Assembly: GCA_002104985.1 (NCBI GenBank)
Contig: MCGO01000105.1
Span: 80,520-144,519 of the forward strand
Length of the DNA stretch: 64,000 bases
Reading direction: 5' to 3'
DNA from: Rhizoclosmatium globosum
Lineage: Eukaryota; Chytridiomycota; Chytridiomycetes; Chytridiales; Chytriomycetaceae
Shown here: in pieces, positions 12,785 to 23,728 of the stretch
Layout of the letters: each line of letters opens with the position of its first letter
How positions within the stretch are numbered: the stretch's first letter is position 1
The notes under the pieces: generated by a model
The model's input: only the letters and a program-made list of their open reading frames with translations
What the model was told of the DNA's origin: nothing
Databases searched by the model: none
Made by a program: the position numbers and the translations under genes

Positions 12785-14132
12785 TTAAACAGTACTGCTT
12801 ACGTTCCTTTCAAATGTTGATACACCGTTTTGAGATGCTTGAACCGAGTTTACAGACATGGGCGGGCCCCTCTGAATACTTTGGTTTGTTTTTAAGGTCT
12901 TGGCAAAAACAGTCACCATTTCATGAAAAGCTTCTTGTAATTTGGCCAGTTCAAAGACGAAGCTTCGTTTCTTGACTCCACTTTCTTTGTCCAATACTTC
13001 GCTGAATTTTAAGTTCTTTAACATGTCAATTTGTCGCGCAACCACATCAAGCTGTCTGGTAATCACTATGGCAAACAAACATCCGGCAGTAACAAAAGCG
13101 AGGATGATTCCCAACATTGCATATCCAGTTCTATCGCTTGTTTCTTGTACTTGCTTCTGAAACGCTTGTAAATCCATATAAGTCAACAATAAAAGAGCCT
13201 TTCCTCCATATATAATTGACTTGACTTTAAGAATCCAATCAACGCCGCCAACGTTTCGGTATGAGAAGCGAGAACCCCCATCTACTTGCATTGCGCTTAA
13301 GTCTGCTACAAGATTCTGTACTTTGGCGAGGTATCCCATTTGAGTTCCGTATGTTTCGTTGAGATAGCTACTGAAATCCAAAACATGAATACTGTCCAGT
13401 TCCCAAGCGTCCAGCATTCTCGTTTTATCAGCGCTAAGAAGATTGTTGGCTGGCGAGCTTGCAAGCATTCGACCCGACACTGCTCCAATAACTCCAACAA
13501 AGAGTGGAGAGGGAATAGTGTTTGATATGTCACTTAATTGCTTCGCCAGGAAACCCATAGACAAGTCTATACCAACAAATATTTTGAGTGAATTTAATGT
13601 GATTCATATATCAATGTTCATACCTGCACCAACGATAACTTTCTCGTTAGTCACCTCATTAATAGCGATTCCAACACTGGTCTTGAAAATACGTCCTCCC
13701 CAAGGTCTAATCTTTGACATTCCGGTAGAGTTAGGATCAGAGTAGTTTAAATTTGTTCCGGACATTCCGCCGATACCATAGTCCAAGGTGTGGTTATTTC
13801 CAGGCATTTGTGGGGTCTTGTTGCCTTCATCTGTCGTGACGCTCACAGGAGCGCCGAACGCGTAACCGTTTCCATCGCAATTGTACGTACTTAAAGTCAA
13901 CCCTTTTTGATCCCACTGTTATACAATTAAGACGTGATTTGCAACATATCAATTATACAAACCAGTTGTAAAGTGCCATTGACAGTATACGTATAACCGT
14001 TTACTTCACCGTCAGGTACCGTCACATAAAAAATGTCAACACTTATGTCTAGGTGATGATTCAAGAGAGTCAACATTTGTCTCATTGTTTTATTCTTTCT
14101 TTCTGGCGTCGAAGCACTCAACTGATTCGTTT
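12785..14132 (-). pseudogene. Cache-like membrane receptor, 5' exons missing
   Basis: This is the fourth member of the receptor family at 34.9-41.8 kb. Three exons remain: from about 14132 to 13963, 13915-13624 and 13566-12785. They match exons 3-5 of the copy at 40099-41838, with long near-identical stretches such as STPERKNKTMRQMLTLLNHH. The two 5' exons, which encode the N-terminal membrane helix and the first part of the ectodomain, are not found upstream; instead the relic of another copy lies there. What remains is the distal ectodomain, one membrane helix (GIILAFVTAGCLFAIVI) and a coiled-coil-like tail (ELAKLQEAFHEMVTVFAKTL). The remaining frame is uninterrupted. It may be expressed from an unseen upstream exon, but a truncated copy is the simpler reading. 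Confidence 0.65.
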
Positions 14133-14329
14133 GATTGTTGAATTCATCTCCGGGGCTCCGACAATCCTTTGTAGTTCTTCAAGGAAGGAGATTCAAGGAC
14201 AAAAGGATGTCCATGCAGCTTCGTGAAATAAAGAAACTTGCTTAGATCTCCAAATCCACACAAAGGAGCTAAAAAATATTCTGGAAGAAAGATAATCGAC
14301 CTAACCTCATGCTTGGACCACGTCCCTAA

Positions 14330-14580
14330 ATAGAGCCAAGCTTCTCCAGCACTGCCGTGAATCGGAGGCTTTTTGTAACCCTTAATTCGTGTTTAGCGTT
14401 TTCATAAAAACTGTGACCATTTCCTTAAATGCCTTCTGCAGGTTTAAACGCGGAGAGAATCCCTTATACTATCGAACACCTTATTAAATTTGAAATCTTG
14501 AGCGTCAATGTAACTCTTGTTTGACGACGACCCCTAGCTTTCCACGCATGAATCGAGAACTCGAAATTGCGAACAAAGGT
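14330..14580 (-). pseudogene. Relic of a Cache-like receptor 3' exon
   Basis: On the minus strand, fragments in different frames match the C-terminal part of the neighbouring receptor family in the right order. RGKLGVVVKQ corresponds to the family's TRQLGVVARQ, DFKFNKVFD to LKFSEVLD, and LQKAFKEMVTVFMKTLNTN to LQEAFHEMVTVFAKTLKTN. A TAA replaces the glutamine codon after NTN. The pieces need at least two frame changes. It lies directly upstream of the 5'-truncated copy, in the same orientation, so an old tandem pair probably suffered deletion and decay. The similarity is by eye but too ordered to be chance. Confidence 0.6.
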
Positions 14581-14989
14581 ATTATTTTGCTTCATATGTG
14601 AGTATTTGCGACTTGTAATATTGACTGACACTCAGCAAACTCACAATCAAGTTTCCTGTGGCTAACAGAGTACACACCAACCAATAAATTTTAATGACTT
14701 AATATTCTATTACTCTGAGTAATGATTTCGTTTCAAGAACTCTTTTCCCCCTCCTTCTCAGTTAATCTGATGTGAACATCCGCATTCGCTTCCTTTAACT
14801 CCGCTTTGTCCAAACTCAACAAAAGAATATCAGAAACAGTTACTGTAGCGTAAACCACGTCACGATACATGAGACCAAGGACAATGGAGGTCACAACAAA
14901 TCCAATAGCCATCACGTTGAAAATAAGGCCCCGTTCAGTGAGAAAAAATTGCTATTTGTTTGGTGGTGATTTATGTGAATTTATCGAAA

Positions 14990-15150
14990 TTTATGGACTG
15001 GCTATTTATCAATAAACTGTTTATTAGAAATAAACTGAAAAAGCTGTTTATGTCAAATAAACTATTTATCAATAAATCGTTTTTTTCACAAATTCCATAA
15101 ACAGTTTATCACAATCCATAAATAGCCATAAATTCCATAAATTCCATAAG
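14990..15150. repeat. AT-rich subterminal repeats, left arm of TIR element
   Basis: This zone repeats short units such as ATTTATCAATAAAC and CCATAAATTCCATAAA several times in both orientations. Subterminal repeats in such transposons often bind transposase, but that role is inferred here. Confidence 0.7.
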
Positions 15151-16139
15151 TAGCTCTGGACCAGCTTTTGGACCTGTTTATCACCATTTCCCACCAATTC
15201 CACCAACAATAAAAAGATGATATAATACATTTTACATTTGTTTATTTGAACACACCAGACAAGAGATAGTAATATTAAAGGAGAAGGGATTCAAGGTGAC
15301 AGAAGCTCACACTAGGGGAATCGGCAGTCATCGCTCAATACACTACTCACTGTTACAACACCAATTCAAGCAGTGAGAAGCATTAGTAGAAGCAGTAGAG
15401 CGATGCAAAGTTTGAAAGTTGGGTATGGATTGGAAGGGACAGTGTCAGGCACTGACAAAAGAGAGATGGTGACAAAGAACAAACATAGAGAGACGTGTGA
15501 GGGAAGGGCAAACAGGGAAGAATGCAGCAGATACAGAAAGGGAAAGGGGAGAGGCGTACAGAAAGGTCATTGTGTGCGCAAGATGAGTGAGTTGTGAGCT
15601 TGAAGGGTGGGTGGGTTTGGAACTTGGAGAAAAAAAGTGGAAGGAGGGAGGCAGGGAGGTGGAGCTCACAGGCTGATTGAATTCAAATTGGAAAATTTTG
15701 TAACACAGCCACGCTGCCATCTTCATTTCCACCAACTTTTTCCTTCTCGAACTCAAGTACCTGGCCCTGCGCATACCACCAAGTGCTGTCGTTGTTGTCT
15801 TCACTTTCATTGTTGAACGCATCAACGGCAGACATGTCCCTACCCTCTATTCCGGTCTGCTGGAAGCCAGTTGCCCCTATTTCTCTTTTCCCTTCTCGTC
15901 TCTCATCCACTCCCTACTTCCATTGCATCAACTTGATACTTGTATTTCGTTTGTTAAATCCTGGATGAGATTGATGGTTTATTTCACTCACAAGCAACAA
16001 AGTACCTGATTGTTGGTATTGCGACTACTCTTGCACTGGACTTGAATTGAGGGCATTTGAGCCGCGTCTCCTTTGCTCTGTAATCATTGCTATCTTTCCT
16101 AACATTGTTTGAATATCAATAAACCAATTTCTGACCTAT

Positions 16140-16310
16140 GTTACCCTGTTTTTGAATTTATTGCTGTTTATGGCTATTTATGGCCGGAATTTATCAATAA
16201 ACAGCTCTGAGCTATTTATCAATAAACAGGGAAAGCGAATTTATTGATAAATAGGCATTTCAGGAAATAAACAGTTTATTGATAAATAGGCCAAAAACTG
16301 TTTTTGCTCA
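16140..16310. repeat. AT-rich subterminal repeats, right arm of TIR element
   Basis: CTATTTATCAATAAACAG-like units recur here, partly as inverted pairs (TTTATTGATAAATAGG), matching the units in the left arm. Together with the inverted termini this gives the element a strongly palindromic AT-rich shell around a less repetitive core of about 1 kb. Confidence 0.7.
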
Positions 16311-18058
16311 CTGAACGGGGCCTAAGTACGACAACCATAAATGCAATTTTGTTGGCAACCCATTGAGTAGTCTGAACTGTGCAACTTGTACAAACCTGAG
16401 CAGTCTCATTTCGGAGACTAACGCTGAGTAACTGCTTGTACATTCTTTCAACCGTGAACCTCATTTCCTGCTGGAAGCGGTACGCCATCAACTTGTTATT
16501 ACTAATGTCTTGAGGAATCATGGTCGTGCTTGGGTCTGTGATTGTCGTCAAGAAGTAAAAGTTGCTGTTGATGTTTCTCGTGTCGGCGTTGTTTGCCGAT
16601 GTTCCCAATCCAGTGAGACCAATCTGAATAAGTTGGAGCATACAAAATGGAGTCGCAACACCAAGACACGAAGTAGATGCGGTTGAAACAAATGCATCTG
16701 GTTGAGTTGGGACGTGAGAACGTAATTATCTTGAGGACATCCATCTCCTTGGCCAACACAGCTACGGCTTGTGCTGAACGAATCGTAGGTATGAATGACA
16801 TTCTTGGACATTGTTCCCTGGGTCGAACTTTCTGTACGCTGAGCCCAAGCCGTATAAATCGAGCATTTCATGGTGGCAGACGTTGAGTTATTATCATTCA
16901 AGAAGGTTGACGTCTCAATGATTGACCAGGTAAGAATTGGCGGACCACTGTACTGCACTGGAAGGACACCTGTTCGAATAGTTGGCAAATCAAGTCTTGA
17001 TTCAACTTGCTTAGTCAACAACCGTCCCTTTGCAGCCGTCGCAGGTGGAATATACGAGCAGTTCATGAAATAATCAGCGAAAACGTCCATCTTGTACGTG
17101 CAGTCAAGTTCTCCATTAATACAATTAACAAGAGTCGCTGTTGAGTGAGTTCAATTCACGTGAGCCACATAAACCAGTAGAATCGCAAGCTTGAGTAACG
17201 TCTCTAAAACCAGACACAAAAGCACTTAACCCAGAAGCAGTAAGTCCAAGTGACTTATACTTTTCATTTTGTCCTAACAGTCCCGCGGCAGCATTGGGAA
17301 TCAGACTTGTATTCGCCACGGCTACAACACTGGACAAAGGAACAGTCATGTTTCCGTTCTCTACAAAGCTTTGGTAAATGATACCTCGACCAATATGCAT
17401 CAATTTGATTCAACAAAATAACCGCGGTAATGATTGCAACCTTATTGTCAAAGCCACGAACCACTTGCTTCAGCAACTGAATAATGTTTCTAAATACAGC
17501 GCCGAACATGGCAGGCGTGACTACAGGATGATCTCCCCTTGGCTTGGTCATCCAGAAACGGGTGAGGCGGTGGCAGAGTACGTTGGCACACAAGGAGAAC
17601 AGGATTGTTTGAATAGTAGTAAAGTAGGCGATGAGGTTGTTGGTGAGGAAGGGTTTTCCACTCAAGAGAATGTCTCCTAGAGCAATCTGAATCGATACTG
17701 GTAAAGCATTGTCTGGGCTTGGTGTCAGAAAGTAGCACAGGGCAGAGAAGCCAACACAGAAGATGATCAAAACGATTTGGTACAACATTTTGATGAGATC
17801 TTTAAGAATGAGTGCGAAGGGAAGGACTGTTCGCAAAGGCTGGTGATTTCTTGAGTGCACCAAGTCTCTGTTTTAAAGGTAAATTCTTAAGTTACATAAA
17901 TAAAAAATATCCATTAATATATTCGTTTTGCACAGACATCTTTCTCTTTCCTTGTGCATGAAGCTCTTGTAATATTAAGGTATAGAGAATTACCTTCCCG
18001 TTTGAAAATCACATGCACTAGAAAATAAATATCCAAAGGAAAAAGGAGAGGGAAGGAA

Positions 18059-19246
18059 ATGCAGTGCCTTCTTCAAGGCGTTCCTCCTGAGTCATCATCA
18101 GCTTGTCCTTGCTGCCTCCAATCATCTAATCTCATTTCAACTCTTAAAACTGAGAATTCAAGCTTGAAAAGCCACGAAACCACGTCACATTGCGAAATCA
18201 ACTGGCTTCGCAGTCTTCTTCATCAGCCACCGCTTCCACTTCCCCTTCATCAAACAAACCAAAACCAGCTTTCCCAAACCATCCATCAAACCACACAAGG
18301 CATCCTTACTCTTCCACGAGAAATCATCGACAAAATACTCACATACTTGACATTATCCTCAATCCCAATCCTCCCATTCTGTCATGCAATCCCACAACTA
18401 CGCCACATATCCCAAACAATACTCACAATCCACAACTCAACAGACCCACCCACACCCTACTCCAAAATCTGGCCAATCTACAAAATGCCCACAACTCTCC
18501 TTCACACCGCAACAGGAACCCTCGAATGCACCGCGTCAACCATCCCACCAACAAAACTCTACACAACCGCACTCCTTGCAACCCTACTCACCCGATACAA
18601 AGGCGCAACATCCATCATTCCCATGCCCATAAAAATCCTCCTCGAAATAACACCCTACCTCCCTGAAACCGTCCACATTGAAATCCCCCACACATTCCAT
18701 GAAACAGGACACGCATGTCTGAACGTGATGTACATGCTACTTGAGCTGTCTGAACTGAACAAGAAGGTGGGCGTGTTGGAATGGCCGTGTCCACATGCTC
18801 TTGACGAGGAATTTGAGGGAATGGGGTATACAGGTGGAGAAGATGATGAAAAGGCGTTTTTGGAGAGGATTGCGTATGCGTTGAGGAGGGTGGATGTGAG
18901 AGAGGTGAGGCATGAAGGGTTACCGTGCAGTCTTGTTTATTTGGTGCCGGAGTTGCGGTTTTTAGTGCATCTTGTGATTTGTTGTCAGTATACGAGGAGT
19001 TATGGGAGTGATGTGTGGTGGTTTCCGTTTGGGTTGTTGACGGGGATGAGGCAGTTGAGGGGTCTTGGCGTTACCGCGTTTTCAAGGGAGGCTCACGATT
19101 TGATTTACAAAGTGCTTCCTGAAACGGGCTTGACGCGTGTTGAAGTACTTTCGTTTTCGGTTTTCGAGTATCGCCAGGAGTATATTCATGAATGTGTTCG
19201 CGAGGATGTTTGGTTGGAGGTTGGATTCCAGAAGGTGTTTGAGTGA
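18059..19246 (+). CDS. F-box-like protein
   Basis: A single-exon frame of 395 residues starts at the ATG at 18059. Near residue 85 it contains LPREIIDKILTYLTLSSIP followed by a hydrophobic, leucine-rich stretch. This is the LPxEIxxxIxxxL pattern of F-box domains, which bind Skp1 in SCF ubiquitin ligases and present substrates through their C-terminal part. The N-terminus has closely spaced cysteines (ACPCCLQ). The remaining 270 residues are leucine-rich but show no clear LRR, WD or Kelch repeat. The coding sequence changes abruptly from C-rich (18200-18680) to G-rich (18720-19240) without breaking the frame. Neighbours give no pathway clue. The F-box call is moderate; the substrate is unknown. 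Confidence 0.6.
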   Translation: MQCLLQGVPPESSSACPCCLQSSNLISTLKTENSSLKSHETTSHCEINWLRSLLHQPPLPLPLHQTNQNQLSQTIHQTTQGILTLPREIIDKILTYLTLSSIPILPFCHAIPQLRHISQTILTIHNSTDPPTPYSKIWPIYKMPTTLLHTATGTLECTASTIPPTKLYTTALLATLLTRYKGATSIIPMPIKILLEITPYLPETVHIEIPHTFHETGHACLNVMYMLLELSELNKKVGVLEWPCPHALDEEFEGMGYTGGEDDEKAFLERIAYALRRVDVREVRHEGLPCSLVYLVPELRFLVHLVICCQYTRSYGSDVWWFPFGLLTGMRQLRGLGVTAFSREAHDLIYKVLPETGLTRVEVLSFSVFEYRQEYIHECVREDVWLEVGFQKVFE

Positions 19247-19410
19247 GGTTGGGACTGAGAATTGTGGGGAGTCCCTGGAAGATGTTGGACATTTGCATAA
19301 CAAGACTTGTTACCCGCACGTATTTATTCGTATTTGAGTCAATGCTATTTTCCTTTTCCCGATTTTTTGCATAACTTCAAAATAAGACACTTTTATTCAT
19401 CATTCACAAT

Positions 19411-21189
19411 TCAATCCGCCTCCTCAACCATCACACTACTGTTTGGATACAATCCGGCATCTTTGATTGTCTGAGTCTTGTCCAAGAGCACACGTCGAGG
19501 GTATGTGTTGATGACTTCAAATTCAGATTCCAAGTCAATTGGTGTCAAGTCTTGAGCTTCGACAAAGTCATACAAGTCCTTTCGATAGTACGAATAAGTT
19601 GCTATGTAACCAAATTTACAAGAATATACCTGGACAGTGTTCTCAACAGCACGGAATCGTCTCGTGAGTCTCTCTCCATTCGGCAAACGAATACCAATCT
19701 TTGCAATTTCACCAGTCTCTGGTTCCGACGCCATATTTTCTTTCAAGAACACTTTCCTAGCCGCCTTCTGTTCTCGTCTAGACAAAATCTCCTGTTGTTT
19801 TCGTTCCTCCTCCTCTTTTTCCTTTGCAATCCTCTCCTTCTCTTCCTGTGCCCGTCTCGCCTTTTCCTGATCCGCACGCAACGAAGCGTTATAAGCTTCT
19901 TCCTGCTGCTCCCTCAAAATCCTGGCCTGTTCATGACGCTCCCTGTATATTTCCCCCGTCAGTTCCACAAAAACACTAAAAACTTGGAAAAAGACATTAC
20001 CGATCTGCTCGCACATTACTCAACACCCCATCCACCCTCGCCAACTGAACTCCCAAAGCAGAAACAAGCACTTCTGCATCAATAACCCCTTCAAACCTCT
20101 CCACAACCACCATCTTACTTCCCCCCTGCGGCGCAATCACCGCCAAGAACGGGTACCGCGTCGTCAACAGTGTATTCGAGACCATAAAAGCCTCCGACTC
20201 ACGCACATCGCCGGCCCACACCAAGAACCGCTTTTCACGAAGAAATGTGAGGAGCGCAGGAGACGCAAGTGTTGTTGTGCAGAAAGGGGTTGTTGCATCG
20301 TGTTCGGGGGAGTGGAGGTATACGAGGAGGCAACGGAGTTCACGTTTACAGATTTCGAGGGCCTTTGTTAGGGGGTTATTTGTTAGGATTTATGTGATTT
20401 GCTGAGAGAATGAAACGTTGGGTACCTGGGAATAAGTTCCTTGGAAAAAGGCGGGATGAACGTCCCCATATTTCGCTTCATAGTCTAGCAAAAAGCGGGC
20501 CGCTGTATACTGTGGGTCTCTGGATGCGTTCCCAATTCTGGGTGGTGTGGAGGATGGGAATATGAGGTTCAGAGGGAAAATAGAAGCTGTTTGGCAGATA
20601 TGGTTCAGATCTTTGGTTACTAAACGATGAGGGTACAATACGCACTAGCAAATTGGAAGAGGACCCAAACAATACGAAGGGAGAGCGTGACAGGGTAAAA
20701 GAGCCGTTGCCAGAAGGTCTAACAAAGCAAAGTTAAATATCTCCATTTAAAACAAGTAAAATGTACCATCGGAGTTTGACGTACATTCGGGCCTCTCAAA
20801 GTACCCGATGGTCCTCGATTGTTTGGCAGGGTTGAAGCAGAAGTGGATGAATTCGAAGGGCCAACGTTTCTCCGTCTGAGTCCTTCGTCGGATGGACCCG
20901 CGGCTGTCGGAGTTGAGGCTTGTCCAATGTCATTTGAGGAGCCGTTAAAGACGCCCTGGACTGCTTTCTGATTGAGGATGAGTTGGTTTAGCTTACTCGG
21001 TAACAGTCTGCGATACCTCCAAGTCCCATCCATGCGATGTCATCCAATCAAGCGCTGTTTCGATGCTGTCGATGCCTGTGATGGCCTGCGTTGTTTATGC
21101 GTGGTTATTATCTTACACTTGTCCATAATAACGATAGGTACCTGGAACTCGCCCAGCTTCGCAAGTTGTTCATCAGAAAGATTGTCCAT
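19411..21189 (-). CDS. UBX-domain ERAD factor, FAF2/UBXD8 (Ubx2) ortholog
   Basis: Eight exons are inferred: 21189-21142, 21085-21017, 20967-20767, 20718-20646, 20586-20426, 20362-20001, 19942-19630 and 19578-19411. All joins keep frame, giving 464 residues, close to human FAF2 (445). In order there is a UBA-like N-terminus (DEQLAKLGEFQAITGID), a proline/serine linker, a hydrophobic hairpin (LSLRIVWVLFQFATSIFPL) that would insert into the ER or lipid-droplet membrane, a UAS thioredoxin-like domain, a long charged coiled coil (RERHEQARILREQQEEAY), and a C-terminal UBX domain. FAF2/Ubx2 recruits Cdc48/p97 to ER membranes for degradation of misfolded proteins. The start is fixed by the UBA match. 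The architecture is complete, so this is one of the best-supported calls here. Confidence 0.9.
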
Positions 21190-21429
21190 TGTTTAGTTTG
21201 ATTTCTAAACGGAAAGACGTTGATGAGGTGGCGTGGTTTGGTTGGTTTTTCAAAAGAGTTTCTGCATCTCATGCTTCCACAATTTCACAAATACCTTCTG
21301 ATATAGGAAAGCTATCATATCAAAGAAGATTTCGTTATTTATTTCATAATTGGCAGTATTATGCAAAGGTGTCCGTGTAGTTCTGTAAGACTGGCCTTAC
21401 GGTTGGCCTTACGGTTGGCCTGTCAGGTT

Positions 21430-21986
21430 GGAATTGCACAACCCAATTTATTTGATATCAATTCTGCTCACCATACGTGGTCCCACAAGGCGCTTACTGA
21501 AATCACTGATGAGCAAGTCCACCAAGAAATGCAACTTCTTGATGACGCCTTCTACAGAATCCTCGGCTTTGTACCAAGATACATGCGTCCACCATACGGT
21601 GCTGGAGTCCGCGATCCTCGTATCGAAGCAATCATGAAACAAAGAGGGTACGTGATTGTTGGTTGGAGCGTGTACAGCTACGACGCCGATATGGATGATG
21701 GACGTCCAGCTGGGAAACATCTTGTTTCTGACGAAACCTACATCAACGTCACACATTCGCGATTGGAACACCAGACTTCTGAGGAATATAACCCAGGCGG
21801 TGGGTACATTACGTTGAACCATGACGTTTATGAGCGCACGGTCAAGGACACTACGGTATTTGAGGTTGAGTTGTTGCGGTCTCTTGGATACAATCCAGTT
21901 CCTGTCTTGGGGATCCCAACCCACAGAACTGGTACCGTAATTACACTACTCCAGAAGCTAGGAACAATGCTACTTGGGTGTGCTGA
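21430..21986 (+). pseudogene. LysM-chitin deacetylase fragment, 5' truncated
   Basis: The frame matches the C-terminal two thirds of the deacetylase at 24710-25786. It keeps the metal-binding HTWSH motif, the RPPYGAG motif and the final domain (YNPGGGYITLNHDVYERTVK). The signal peptide, the LysM and the first catalytic motif (TFDDGP) are absent, and upstream sequence is unrelated. Near 21905 one base appears lost; the frame then shifts to one encoding LGDPNP and NWYRNY, ending at TGA 21986, as in the intact copy. Without the first catalytic aspartate motif it cannot be an active CE4 enzyme. It lies 80 nt before a tRNA gene. Confidence 0.8.
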
Positions 21987-22067
21987 AAGATAGGCGTTCC
22001 GAATTCTTAGACACAAAATAGTACTCACTTGCCTTACATATTGCCGTATTTCTATCAATTTTCAGCT

Positions 22068-22141
22068 GCCTTCTTAGCTCAGTTGGTTAGATCGCCTGCC
22101 TAGTAAGCAGGAGGCCACCAGTTCAAATCTGGTAGAAGGCA
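22068..22141 (+). tRNA. tRNA-Thr (anticodon AGT)
   Basis: A complete cloverleaf can be folded. The acceptor stem pairs GCCTTCT with AGAAGGC and the discriminator is A. The anticodon stem is CCTGC/GCAGG around the loop CTAGTAA, giving anticodon AGT. The T arm is ACCAG TTCAAAT CTGGT. A TTTT run follows directly, fitting RNA polymerase III termination. No intron is seen. Confidence 0.93.
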
Positions 22142-22343
22142 CGTTTTGCTCCGCGTTACTATGAGTTTCAAAAGTGTTTCACTTTGGTTCCAACTCGTTC
22201 GCAATGAACAAACGCATGGCAATAAAATGTGAATTGAACAAATAAGGCTCTTGTGACACTGAGGACGTGACTTATGTATGTTGACTCACCTCAACCCGAC
22301 AACACCAACCTGCTCTTTTGAAAGATAATCAAAACGTTTTAGC

Positions 22344-22415
22344 GGGCCTCACGGGGAATTGAACCCCGGACCTCTCGCACCCAAAGCGAGAATCATACTA
22401 CTAGACCATAAGGCC
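22344..22415 (-). tRNA. tRNA-Pro (anticodon TGG)
   Basis: On the minus strand the acceptor stem pairs GGCCTTA with TGAGGCC. The anticodon stem TCTCGC/GCGAGA encloses TTTGGGT, giving anticodon TGG. The T arm is CCGGGG TTCAATT CCCCG. No intron is seen. It lies about 200 nt from tRNA-Thr in the opposite orientation. Confidence 0.92.
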
Positions 22416-22517
22416 GCTGGTAACTTATGAAAACTATATAATTTATATAATAGATTATATTTAAAAACAATATCACTTGTCATTCAGAGCTATGACCAAC
22501 GTGTAGGTTATTTATCT

Positions 22518-23660
22518 TTATTTATGTACAATGAACAAATGTTTGGATGCAATCGGCTTGCACTGCCATTCCCATGGTTGACAATCCCCACGTTGTTCTT
22601 CACACACCCACGTTTCTGGATTCTTTTCCTCAGGAATTGTATAATTGCTGTACCAATTTCTTGGATTATTCTCCCCAAGACATTCTGCAGTCGTGACGAA
22701 CTCGTAGTTTCCTGATGTGTGTATCAAATTAACCACATTGGGCGTTGTGTAATGAAGTGTCCTGTTGTAGACATCATGTGTCAAGATGATATACCCGCCA
22801 CCAAGATTATACGTTGGGTCGAGTTGTTGATTGATTCTGGAGACTGTGATGTTGATGTATTCTGGATCAGGCACGATGTGCGGTGTATTCAAATGGACGG
22901 ATTCTCGTCATCAATATCACCGTCGTATGTGTACAGACTCCACCCTGCTATCACATACCCTAGCTCTTTCAGAACAGCTTCAACGCGTAGGTCGTTCACC
23001 CCTGAACCATAGGGCGGACGCATGTATCGAGGAATGAAACCGAGGATCCGGAGAAAGGCCTTGTCTAATTGACTCATTTCCCAGCGAATTGCGTTGTCGG
23101 ACAAGGAAGCAAGGGCGGGATGGGACCAGGTATGAGACCCAATCTGGTGTCCGTCGTTAGATGCATGCTGATCCAAAGTTCCAGCCGTTTACAAAGAATG
23201 TTGCCTGTTTGAAGGTAGTTGTAAGCTTGTGGCTTCGGAGGTGCCCTCCTTGTTATCTCTTTGGGTCAATCGCACCTTAATACCTTCGTTGGCAAGCCAG
23301 TCAAGCAATTCTCCAGTATATTGACCAGGCCCATCATCGAAAGTGAGAGCAACATGATGCGCTTTGTTACAGTAGGTATACGACTTTCCCGGGATTGGCG
23401 GACCCGTTTGATTCATTGGAGGAGGGCCTCCCCAGCCAGGAGCAGGTGGCAGATCGTCAAGTGCACCAATACAGACAATTGATCCGATGACTGGATTGGG
23501 ACAAGTAATGCCAACATTCCAAGAAACAAACTGGAACTCGGCGGCTCCAACAGAGAAAGCAAGTGATGCACAAGTGTCTCCAGCTTTAACGAGTAAGTAG
23601 GCACTGGAAGGCCAGAGTGTTCGTGGCAGAGAGAAGTGCAACTACAATCAGTAGTATCAT
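22518..23660 (-). pseudogene. LysM-chitin deacetylase, disrupted copy
   Basis: This is a second copy of the CE4 family. A signal peptide begins at the ATG at 23660 (MILLIVVALLSATNTLAFQC). It is followed by a LysM (KAGDTCASLAF), the TFDDGP motif, an intron matching that of the neighbouring copy, HTWSH and RPPYGSG. Lesions seen are a one-base frame change between signal peptide and LysM (about 23590), loss of about 15 residues plus a frame change around 23175, and another frame change near 22890. The C-terminus (WVCEEQRGDCQPWEWQC) is longer than in the other copies. Some lesions could be assembly errors, but the internal deletion between the catalytic motifs argues for real decay. It is divergent with the tail-anchored protein gene. 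Confidence 0.7.
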
Positions 23661-23728
23661 TTCTTATCTACTTTCTTCTTTTCTTCTTTTCTTTTTCTCT
23701 TTTCTTATTATTTCGTTTTAATTCTCTC

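Larger units (their letters stand above)
14927..16322. mobile_element. Non-autonomous TIR transposon, PIF/Harbinger-like
   Basis: The two ends are perfect 16-bp inverted repeats, GGCCCCGTTCAGTGAG, and both sides are flanked by TAA (14924-14926 and 16323-16325), a 3-bp target duplication. Three-base TWA/TAA duplications and termini rich in G/C starting GGCC/GGGCC are typical of PIF/Harbinger elements. The length is 1396 bp. No transposase-like frame is visible inside; short frames at 15445-15970 overlap on both strands and look spurious. The element is therefore probably non-autonomous, mobilised by an enzyme elsewhere. Sub-terminal zones (about 14990-15150 and 16140-16310) are packed with short AT-rich repeats. 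It sits in an exon of the membrane-protein gene, in the segment encoding the last helix. Confidence 0.8.
14733..17788 (-). pseudogene. Multipass membrane protein split by a TIR element
   Basis: I do not recognise the family. The N-terminal part has hydrophobic helices (MLYQIVLIIFCVGFSALCYF), followed by a large predicted extracellular region with paired cysteines, and a last helix near the C-terminus. The inserted element at 14927-16322 interrupts that last helix. Removing it with one TAA copy restores the frame exactly, joining FMVVVL to IFNVMAIGFVVTSIVLG and running to the stop at 14733. Two further frame changes are seen, near 17390 and 16700, and a 37-38-nt intron is possible near 17130-17170. 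The upstream limit is uncertain: the open frame continues to a possible acceptor at about 17870, but no first exon is clear. The insertion makes it a likely null allele. Confidence 0.6.

Noticed and set aside
14147..14390. Minus-strand coding-like fragments (KKPPIHGSAGEAWLYLGTW; FLYFTKLHGHPFVLESP)
   Set aside because: They read well in one frame, but the same bases are better explained as the tail of the decayed receptor copy, and no start, family or complete exon pair was found.
15370..15970. Short frames inside the TIR element
   Set aside because: They overlap on both strands, are low-complexity, and show no DDE or HTH transposase motif.
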